From the NCBI GenBank assembly GCA_017466495.1, contig JAFTUB010000159.1, forward strand, positions 1-5,011: a stretch of 5,011 nt of DNA, in the 5' to 3' direction. The stretch comes from Clostridia bacterium. Lineage in GTDB: Bacteria; Bacillota; Clostridia; Oscillospirales; CAG-272. The notes below the pieces were generated by a model. It was not told the DNA's origin, made no database searches, and was given only the letters and a program-made list of their open reading frames with translations. This document shows positions 1-4,072 of this stretch, piece after piece (position 1 is the stretch's first letter; each line of letters starts with the position of its first letter). Both the position numbers and the translations under genes were made by a program.

Positions 1-113
1 TAACTATATGTTTTTTCGGCGGTGAAACTGCCCCAGTTTTCAGTTGAGCCTTGGCTTTGGCAACCAACAAAAAATACACAAATAAATAAAAATAAGCAGA
101 GAATTTTTCGCAT
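1..113 (-). CDS. Putative lipoprotein, N-terminal part (gene runs off the left edge)
   Basis: Reading the minus strand from ATG at 113-111 gives 37 open codons up to the window edge. The product starts MRK, then a hydrophobic stretch rich in L, F, I and V (residues 4-16), then VGC with Cys18, followed by a polar Gln/Ser-rich stretch. This is the layout of a type II (lipoprotein) signal peptide: the protein would be lipidated on Cys18 and held on the outer face of the membrane. The -3 residue is Phe, which is tolerated but not the commonest. The start is well supported: an AAAGGAG ribosome binding site (GGAG at 125-122) lies 8 nt upstream and a near-consensus promoter precedes it. The mature part visible (about 20 residues) is too short to name a family. 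The gene is very AT-rich (23% GC in 61-120), unlike the rhamnose genes, which suggests a different origin. It is divergent from the + strand remnant at 194-325. Confidence 0.72.
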   Translation of the reverse strand, partial: MRKILCLFLFICVFFVGCQSQGSTENWGSFTAEKTYS

Positions 114-135
114 ATTAGATTCTCCTTTCTGTTTT

Positions 136-164
136 ATTATACCACATCTCCAATTTAATGTAAA
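136..164 (-). promoter_or_regulatory. Sigma-A promoter of the lipoprotein gene
   Basis: On the minus strand, TTTACA (164-159) is separated by exactly 17 nt from a perfect TATAAT (141-136), with a TG one base before the -10 (extended -10). The start of transcription would fall near 129, leaving a leader of only about 16 nt before the ATG at 113. Its quality suggests strong, probably constitutive expression; no operator is obvious. Confidence 0.8.
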
Positions 165-193
165 TATTTTTTTACAAAACGGTGTGTCCTATA

Positions 194-325
194 TTGACAG
201 CAGCTGAGGGATTCATACTGGGTGTCGGCGCAAAGATTTTCACCGTCGCCGGGCCCGTCCTGCTCTACGGCACCCTGGCCGGGGCAGTGTACGGGGTGAT
301 TGCCTGGATTGTGGAGCAGATATAA
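194..325 (+). pseudogene. 3' remnant of a gene for a hydrophobic (membrane) peptide
   Basis: The + strand frame ending with TAA at 323-325 is open back to a stop at 161-163. From a possible TTG at 194 it encodes 43 residues, mostly hydrophobic and Gly/Ala-rich, ending in GAVYGVIAW and four more residues; one membrane-spanning helix is plausible over roughly residues 8-39. There is no convincing ribosome binding site or promoter in front. The host-like composition begins only around 200, just after AT-rich sequence, so this is more likely the 3' end of a gene whose 5' part was replaced than a small intact gene. Support for a real coding end comes from the hairpin 5 bp after the stop and from a second copy of the same C-terminal coding sequence at 1614-1658. 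I do not recognise the family. A small intact membrane protein or peptide gene using the TTG is the alternative. Confidence 0.4.
281..300 (+). repeat. Direct repeat, copy 1 (3' end of hydrophobic-peptide gene)
   Basis: These 20 bp are identical to 1614-1633 in the same orientation. Partial similarity continues past the repeat through both stop codons (TAA at 323-325, TAG at 1656-1658) to a shared CCGAA. Both copies are in the same reading frame and encode GAVYGVI, followed by Trp two residues later and a final Ile before the stop, so this is a shared gene 3' end and not random similarity. Upstream of the 20 bp the two copies share nothing obvious. Confidence 0.85.
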
Positions 326-329
326 CCCG

Positions 330-355
330 AAGGCCTGACCAAGCGGTCAGGCCTT
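330..355. terminator. Hairpin between convergent gene ends
   Basis: AAGGCCTGACC (330-340) and GGTCAGGCCTT (345-355) form a perfect 11-bp stem around the 4-nt loop AAGC. It lies 5 bp after the TAA of the + strand remnant and 4 bp after the TGA of the minus-strand gene, so it is placed to serve both. The U-tract is poor: TTCTGTT on the + strand, and essentially none on the minus strand. It probably ends + strand transcription and protects the 3' end of the minus-strand message. Confidence 0.65.
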
Positions 356-359
356 CTGT

Positions 360-1343
360 TCAATCAATATCACCAAACAATATTTCGATCATATCGTAAT
401 CGATACCGCTTTTTCTTGTCCAACGGTTTACCGGATGTGCGAAGTATGAGCGGTCACTCAAAGGAGGCAGCATCTCTCTCTCTTTTGTATGTCCAATTGT
501 TACACCGAAGGAATCATCGGTGTGTAAAATGTTTAAATATCCAAGCAAATCAATAAAAGCACTAATTTGATCAACAGACATGTTTAACAATCCCGGGCCT
601 TTTAGTCCTTTGCGAAGCTTGGAGGGGGTTGTGTCTTCAGGTAGTGATTCAATATAGGCAATTATCTCATGGAAAAACTGTAAATCCTTTGATGTGAAAT
701 CCGGTATTGGTAAAGTTTTATATTCTTCCAAATAAACGACTGCCAAATTGAGATCAAAGCTAAATGGAATCAGAGCTGTAAGATAAAAGTGGCTCATTGT
801 AGCATTGATATGCCAAAATTGCATTTTGGGCTCATCGCTTAATTTGCAGGTGTGTCTACATATTTCACAGGCATTGTCGTCGTACACATCACCCCAAATA
901 CTTGTACCTAAATACATCTTTTTAAATCGATGTTCAGGTAAATTTTTGATGTAATAGTAGCACGCAAGGGCTGTACGGTATTCGGGAGCGTTGTGGGCAG
1001 TGCCATACAGAAAAGCACGGGCTAAATTTTTTCGGTCAAGCGAATCGATTAGCGCTTTTGCATGGCAGACAGCATCATCGTGGGAATAAACTTTTTTCGC
1101 AAGTTTCATCGTACCTTCACTGACCGCGGGGAGATATTGAGTGACGGATTCAGTCCAAAAAGTCGGGAAGTCTTTTCGCGCAAATTGTTTTAAAAGCTTA
1201 AGTGCCGTCTTTTTATTGCAAGCGGGGACGGGGGATTTTAAATATCTTTCTACATCTTCGATGTATTCAGCATTGACTTCTTCGGATGGATTGTTGTGTA
1301 CCATTAAAATTGAAGATTCCTTCAATTTCCAGTTATCAGACAT
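360..1343 (-). CDS. Uncharacterised AT-rich protein, 327 aa, with a CxxCxxxC cluster
   Basis: I cannot assign a function. The start is ATG at 1343-1341, because GGAGGTG sits just upstream with the sequence ATAAA between; an in-frame ATG 7 codons earlier has the ribosome binding site inside its coding part and is rejected. The product is soluble: no signal peptide and no membrane helix. Residues 20-150 look largely helical. Residues 159-166 read CEICRHTC, a possible metal site with His164. Residues 240-275 (Leu/Lys-rich, with a GLLNMSVDQISAF stretch) could be a small winged-helix-like region, and the C-terminus carries Pro, Asp-Arg-Ser-Tyr, Pro-Val, Trp and a final Phe-Gly. From memory this ending resembles uncharacterised Firmicutes proteins, but I hold that weakly. 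GC is about 38% in 541-600 against 58% in rhaB, pointing to horizontal transfer. It stands alone, converges on the remnant at 194-325, and is preceded by a strong promoter with a long structured leader. Confidence 0.8.
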   Translation of the reverse strand: MSDNWKLKESSILMVHNNPSEEVNAEYIEDVERYLKSPVPACNKKTALKLLKQFARKDFPTFWTESVTQYLPAVSEGTMKLAKKVYSHDDAVCHAKALIDSLDRKNLARAFLYGTAHNAPEYRTALACYYYIKNLPEHRFKKMYLGTSIWGDVYDDNACEICRHTCKLSDEPKMQFWHINATMSHFYLTALIPFSFDLNLAVVYLEEYKTLPIPDFTSKDLQFFHEIIAYIESLPEDTTPSKLRKGLKGPGLLNMSVDQISAFIDLLGYLNILHTDDSFGVTIGHTKEREMLPPLSDRSYFAHPVNRWTRKSGIDYDMIEILFGDID

Positions 1344-1358
1344 TTTATCACCTCCTGC
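1344..1358 (-). promoter_or_regulatory. Strong ribosome binding site that fixes the start of the 327-aa gene
   Basis: On the minus strand AGGAGGTGATAAA lies directly before ATG 1343-1341. It is a close match to the anti-Shine-Dalgarno complement and decides between this ATG and the in-frame ATG at 1364. Confidence 0.8.
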
Positions 1359-1395
1359 TGTCATTCAAAAGCGGCGCAGATCGTCCGAGATGCTA

Positions 1396-1409
1396 AAGTC
1401 TTTCGAGAC
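1396..1409 (-). other. Short hairpin downstream of the leader terminator
   Basis: AGTCT and AGACT form a perfect 5-bp stem around a CGAA loop, immediately after the T-tract of the leader hairpin. It is small, and could be part of an alternative fold of the leader or stabilise a 5' processed message. On its own it proves nothing. Confidence 0.35.
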
Positions 1410-1410
1410 T

Positions 1411-1491
1411 AAAGCAAAAGCCCGCCAGAGCTGCAACTCGTAGCGGGCAAACCCAAAAGGCCGAGGGCGGAAGCTTGCCGTCGCTCCTCGT
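1411..1491 (-). ncRNA. Structured GC-rich leader or small RNA ending in a terminator-like hairpin
   Basis: Starting about 7 nt after the -10 (near 1491), the minus-strand RNA begins ACGAGG and can form a first hairpin in which CGAGG (1490-1486) pairs with CCTCG (1466-1462), extended by GCG/CGC after one bulged A, with a 12-nt loop. A pyrimidine-rich linker with GGCC TTTT GGG follows. A second hairpin pairs GCCCGC (1448-1443) with GCGGGC (1425-1420), has an inner GAG/CTC stem, and is followed by TTTTGCTTT, the form of an intrinsic terminator. GC is about 63% in 1441-1500, much higher than the gene downstream. It is either a cis-acting attenuator/riboswitch-like leader for the 327-aa gene, or an independent RNA of about 80 nt. 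I do not recognise it as a known RNA family. No other promoter is visible between it and the gene. Confidence 0.45.
1420..1448 (-). terminator. Intrinsic terminator-like hairpin inside the leader
   Basis: A 6-bp GC-only stem (GCCCGC/GCGGGC), with inner U-G, A-U and GAG/CTC pairs around a 6-nt loop, is followed on the minus strand by TTTTGCTTT (1419-1411). It lies 76 bp upstream of the ATG at 1343, between the promoter and the gene, so readthrough or antitermination would be needed for expression. Confidence 0.6.
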
Positions 1492-1514
1492 GCCTCCATT
1501 GTATCACGGCAAGC
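1473..1514. repeat. Interrupted 9-bp inverted repeat over the leader promoter
   Basis: On the + strand GCTTGCCGT (1473-1481) and ACGGCAAGC (1506-1514) are exact reverse complements separated by 24 bp. One arm lies in the -35/-10 spacer of the minus-strand promoter, the other at about +11 to +19 of its transcript, in the loop of the first leader hairpin. This placement would suit a repressor, but chance cannot be excluded. Confidence 0.6.
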
Positions 1515-1526
1515 GGAAATTGTCAA
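1498..1526 (-). promoter_or_regulatory. Strong sigma-A promoter driving the leader and the 327-aa gene
   Basis: On the minus strand a perfect TTGACA (1526-1521) is followed after exactly 17 nt by TACAAT (1503-1498), with TG one base before the -10. Transcription would start near 1491, about 148 nt upstream of the ATG at 1343. A 9-bp inverted repeat (1473-1481 with 1506-1514) flanks the -10 and the start site and could be an operator. Confidence 0.8.
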
Positions 1527-1613
1527 GTACAAAATATCTCGATACCGTCTAAAAGTAAATACCTGCTAAGAACCAAGGCTCATATCCTTGACAAATGTCG
1601 CGGGCTTCATTTT

Positions 1614-1633
1614 GGGGCAGTGTACGGGGTGAT
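1614..1633 (+). repeat. Direct repeat, copy 2
   Basis: Identical to 281-300 over 20 bp and in the same orientation. The base before it differs (T at 1613, C at 280), and no further upstream similarity is visible, so the homology to copy 1 begins sharply here. See the remnant entry for its coding content. Confidence 0.85.
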
Positions 1634-1658
1634 AGAGTGGTTCGCGGCGCGGATATAG
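1614..1658 (+). pseudogene. Second, 5'-truncated remnant of the hydrophobic-peptide gene
   Basis: The frame encodes GAVYGVIEW, five more residues ending in Ile, and a TAG stop, matching the C-terminal end of the 194-325 remnant (GAVYGVI, Trp, final Ile, same length to the stop). Upstream in frame (1560-1613) the sequence is charged and shows no relation to copy 1, and there is no start with a ribosome binding site. The peptide sequences differ beyond the identical block, so this looks like a diverged paralog or recombined tail and not a very recent exact duplication. It lies about 30 bp before the regulator's promoter. Confidence 0.5.
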
Positions 1659-1689
1659 ACCGAAAAATGCTCTGCGGCAAAAAAGCGGC

Positions 1690-1718
1690 TTGCGCTTGCC
1701 CTTTCCTTGTGTTATAAT
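1690..1718 (+). promoter_or_regulatory. Promoter of the AraC-family regulator gene
   Basis: TTGCGC (1690-1695), a 17-nt spacer and a perfect TATAAT (1713-1718), with TG one base before the -10. Transcription would start near 1725, so the message has a leader of only about 27 nt. A TTG at 1707 that opens the same frame lies inside this promoter and cannot be the translation start. The -35 falls in a small 5-bp dyad (AAGCG/CGCTT), too weak to call an operator. Confidence 0.75.
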
Positions 1719-1751
1719 AAGAGGGTAAAACTACACAGGGGAGGTGACGGG

Positions 1752-2708
1752 ATGAACGCCGACATTCTGGCCTATCTGCAGGAGATCACCGCAGAGGAGA
1801 AGGCCATTCTTGAGGGACGGCTGTCCATCGATCGGGATCTGTATATGCAGGGGCAGTCCAATACGGTGAACGCCGGAAAGCTGCTGGCGTCGGGCAAGCT
1901 GATCACCATCCGTCCCCATACCCGCTTCATCCATTTCCCCGAGCATACCCATGACTACGTGGAAGTGGTGTATATGTGCAGCGGACGGAGCACCCACATT
2001 GTCAACGGAAATCGGATCTGCCTGGATCAAGGCGAACTCCTGTTCATGAACCAAAGCGCAACCCACGAGGTGCTCAAGGCGGAGCAGGGTGACGTGGCGG
2101 TGAACTTCATCGTTCTCCCGGAATTTTTCGGCGCAGTCCTACGCTTTATGGGGGAGGACGAAACACCCCTGCGGCGATTTTTGATCGATTGCCTTTGCGG
2201 AGAAAGCGACGGAGAGGGATTCCTGCACTTCAAGGTGGCGGGGATCAAGCCCATTGAAAATCTGATGGAAAATCTCCTGCTTTCCCTGATGCAGGAAGAG
2301 CCGCCGCGGCAGGATCTCACCCAAATGACCATGGCCCTGCTGTTTATGCAGATGGTGTACCGCTCCGATACCCTGGACACCGCCGATGCACCGCGGAAAA
2401 CGGTGTTCCGGGTGCTGGCCTACATTGAAAACCGCTATGCCGACGGAAGTCTGACCGAGCTTGCCGGTTTGCTGCATTACGATTTGCACAGCCTCTCCCG
2501 GGAGATCAAGCAGAAAACGGGAAAGAATTATACCGAGCTTGTGCAGGAAAAACGGCTGGCACAGGCGGCCTTCCTGCTCAAAAATACCGTCCGTAATGTG
2601 GACGAGATCGCCCATGCGGTGGGGTACGAGAACATTGGCTATTTTCATCGCATTTTCAAAGAGACTTTCGGAGTATCCCCCCGTCACTACCGATTGCAAA
2701 TCAGGTAA
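1752..2708 (+). CDS. AraC-family transcriptional regulator, probable rhamnose-responsive activator
   Basis: The protein has 318 aa from ATG 1752, chosen because GGAGG (1740-1744) lies 7 nt upstream and the promoter lies just before. It has the two-domain AraC layout. Residues about 50-125 form a cupin-like sugar-sensing domain with HTHDYVE (65-71), a conserved-looking YMCSG strand and a later N-x-SATHE segment. Residues about 216-318 are the DNA-binding domain, with a first helix-turn-helix near 233-257 (SLTELAGLLH...) and a second near 282-314, ending in the family's GY-N-x-YFHRIFKETFGVSP signature. It would act in the cytoplasm as a DNA-binding protein switching on transcription when ligand is bound. 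Its position directly upstream of rhaBA, same strand, makes L-rhamnose or L-rhamnulose the probable inducer; this is inference from context. It is the functional counterpart of RhaR/RhaS, but orthology is not shown, so no symbol is given. Complete, with host-like GC. Confidence 0.92.
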   Translation: MNADILAYLQEITAEEKAILEGRLSIDRDLYMQGQSNTVNAGKLLASGKLITIRPHTRFIHFPEHTHDYVEVVYMCSGRSTHIVNGNRICLDQGELLFMNQSATHEVLKAEQGDVAVNFIVLPEFFGAVLRFMGEDETPLRRFLIDCLCGESDGEGFLHFKVAGIKPIENLMENLLLSLMQEEPPRQDLTQMTMALLFMQMVYRSDTLDTADAPRKTVFRVLAYIENRYADGSLTELAGLLHYDLHSLSREIKQKTGKNYTELVQEKRLAQAAFLLKNTVRNVDEIAHAVGYENIGYFHRIFKETFGVSPRHYRLQIR

Positions 2709-2730
2709 CTTTTTTGGATAAATCACGACC

Positions 2731-2759
2731 TCCTTTTTTCGCCCGGCCTGTGGTAAACT
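2731..2759 (+). promoter_or_regulatory. Activator-type promoter of rhaBA
   Basis: The 80-bp gap between the regulator stop (2708) and rhaB holds an extended -10, TGGTAAACT (2751-2759; hexamer TAAACT 2754-2759), but the position 17 bp upstream (2731-2736, TCCTTT) bears no likeness to TTGACA. A good extended -10 with no -35 fits a promoter that needs an activator, here the upstream AraC-type protein. Transcription would start near 2766, about 23 nt before the rhaB start. CTTTTTTGG (2709-2717) and CTTTTTTCG (2733-2741), 24 bp apart, could be direct-repeat half-sites. No terminator is visible after the regulator gene, so readthrough into rhaB is possible. Confidence 0.5.
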
Positions 2760-2774
2760 ATAGGCAGAGTGGAA

Positions 2775-2783
2775 AAGGAGGTG
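2775..2783 (+). promoter_or_regulatory. Ribosome binding site that fixes the TTG start of rhaB
   Basis: AAGGAGGTG is a full Shine-Dalgarno match, with 7 nt between GGAGG and TTG 2789. It compensates for the rarer TTG start and shows that residues encoded from 2714 are not part of the protein. Confidence 0.85.
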
Positions 2784-2788
2784 TTTTT

Positions 2789-4072
2789 TTGCGTTATTAT
2801 CTTGCCATTGATATCGGCGCTTCCTCCGGCAGACACATCGTGGGCTGGCGGCAGGGCGGTACCATCCAAACCCGGGAGGTGTACCGTTTCCCCAACGGAA
2901 TGCGCACGGAGGAAAACCGCCTCACCTGGGACATCGTGGCATTGCTCACCCATGTGAAACAGGGCATTGCCGCGGCCAAAGCGGTCTTTCCTGAGATTCA
3001 CAGCCTGTCCATTGATACCTGGGGTGTGGACTATGTTCTCTTCCGCGGGGAGCAGGAGGTTCTGCCCGTTTATGCCTATCGGGACAGCCGAACCGAGGAA
3101 ACAGTTCCCCTGGTGCACGGTGCCGTGGATTTTCCGGCGCTGTATGCGCGTACCGGCTGTCAGTTCCAGCCCTTCAACACCGTATATCAGCTTTACCATG
3201 ACAAGATCAGCGGGCGGCTGGAGGGGGTGACCGATCTGCTGATGATGCCAGAATATCTGATGTATAAGCTGTGCGGCACAAAGGCGCGGGAATATACCAA
3301 TGCCACCACCACGGGGATGGTCAATGTGCGGACAGGGGAGTTTGACGGGGAAATTCTGCAGGCGCTGGGGTATCCCACGCATCTGTTCCCGAAGCTCAGC
3401 CGTCCCGGCACCGTGATCGGGGAATACGGTGGCATCAAGGTGGTGCTTTGTGCCACTCACGACACCGCATCAGCCGTGGAGGGAATTCCCATGGAGGGCA
3501 ATCATCCCTATATCTCTTCGGGAACCTGGTCACTGCTGGGGGTGAAGACCGCTTCTCCCATCACCGATGAAAAAAGCCGTGAGGCCAACTATTCCAACGA
3601 GGGCGGGGTAGGGTATCATCGCTATCAGAAGAACATCATGGGGATGTGGCTGGTCAACGAGCTCAGGCGAGAGCTCTGTCCCGAAACGGATTTTGCAGAG
3701 ATCGTCAAACTGGCCGAGGCAAGCACCTGCGAGGCTGCGGTGGATGCCAATGCCCCCGAGCTGTTGGCACCCGAGAGCATGAAGGCGGCCTTTGATGCCC
3801 TGACCGGGAACACGCTGCGCACAACGGGAGATTATTTCTGCTGTGCCTATCGCAGTATCGCCGCAAGCTACGGGCAGGCGATCCGCGAGCTGGAGGCGAA
3901 CACCGCGCAAACCTATGAGAAGCTCTACCTGGTGGGTGGCGGCGCAAAAAATACATACCTCAACCGTCTGGCCGGGCAGTATACCGGAAAAGAGGTCATT
4001 GCATTGCCCATTGAGGCCACCGTGCTGGGCAATCTGAAAATTCAAATGGAGTGTGACGATCATGTCTTATGA
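2789..4072 (+). CDS. rhaB: Rhamnulokinase (L-rhamnulose kinase), short at the C-terminus
   Basis: RhaB is a cytoplasmic FGGY-family sugar kinase that uses ATP to make L-rhamnulose-1-phosphate, the second step of L-rhamnose breakdown. The start is TTG 2789, not the upstream in-frame TTG at 2714: AAGGAGGTG puts GGAGG (2777-2781) 7 nt before it, and 2714 lies upstream of the promoter. The product has 427 aa. Visible signatures are DIGASSGRH (8-16, phosphate binding), DTWGVDY (76-82), the NTVYQLY and PEYLMYKL segments typical of rhamnulokinases, HDTASAV with Asp225 as the likely catalytic base (equivalent to Asp237 of the E. coli enzyme), SSGTWSL (243-249), NIMGMWL, VGGGAKN (382-388) and EATVLGN (409-415). 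After EATVLGN only 12 residues remain, whereas the E. coli protein (489 aa) has about 50 more, so the C-terminal tail is missing. All active-site motifs are present, so it may still work. The last 11 bp overlap rhaA. Confidence 0.95.
   Translation: MRYYLAIDIGASSGRHIVGWRQGGTIQTREVYRFPNGMRTEENRLTWDIVALLTHVKQGIAAAKAVFPEIHSLSIDTWGVDYVLFRGEQEVLPVYAYRDSRTEETVPLVHGAVDFPALYARTGCQFQPFNTVYQLYHDKISGRLEGVTDLLMMPEYLMYKLCGTKAREYTNATTTGMVNVRTGEFDGEILQALGYPTHLFPKLSRPGTVIGEYGGIKVVLCATHDTASAVEGIPMEGNHPYISSGTWSLLGVKTASPITDEKSREANYSNEGGVGYHRYQKNIMGMWLVNELRRELCPETDFAEIVKLAEASTCEAAVDANAPELLAPESMKAAFDALTGNTLRTTGDYFCCAYRSIAASYGQAIRELEANTAQTYEKLYLVGGGAKNTYLNRLAGQYTGKEVIALPIEATVLGNLKIQMECDDHVL

Noticed and set aside
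22..207. 61-aa open frame on the + strand
   Set aside because: It is the shadow of the minus-strand lipoprotein start and its promoter, and has no ribosome binding site.
194..222. TTGACA on the + strand as a promoter for the hydrophobic-peptide remnant
   Set aside because: No -10-like hexamer lies 16-18 bp downstream; the nearest candidate is only 14 bp away.
1141..1443. 100-aa open frame on the + strand over the start of the 327-aa gene and its leader
   Set aside because: It has no ribosome binding site and is antisense to a gene with strong start signals and to the structured leader.
46..1581. GAGCCTTGG (46-54) and its complement CCAAGGCTC (1573-1581) as terminal inverted repeats of a mobile element
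   Set aside because: Only 9 bp match at 1.5 kb separation, no transposase or target duplication is present, and the left copy lies inside the lipoprotein coding region.
1588..1616. TTGACA on the + strand as another promoter before the regulator
   Set aside because: The -10 position is TTTGGG or similar, with no match to TATAAT; the promoter at 1690-1718 is much better.
1707..1751. Upstream TTG start for the AraC-type regulator, adding 15 residues
   Set aside because: It lies within the promoter between -35 and -10, whereas ATG 1752 has a perfect ribosome binding site.
2139..2726. 195-aa open frame on the minus strand, antisense to the regulator gene
   Set aside because: The + strand encodes a full AraC-type DNA-binding domain here; the minus frame has no ribosome binding site or recognisable domain.
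2714..2788. Upstream TTG start for rhaB, adding 25 residues
   Set aside because: It has no ribosome binding site, lies upstream of the probable promoter, and the added residues precede the normal N-terminus of the family.
2723..3460. 245-aa open frame on the minus strand, antisense to rhaB
   Set aside because: rhaB motifs are intact on the + strand and the antisense product shows no family features.
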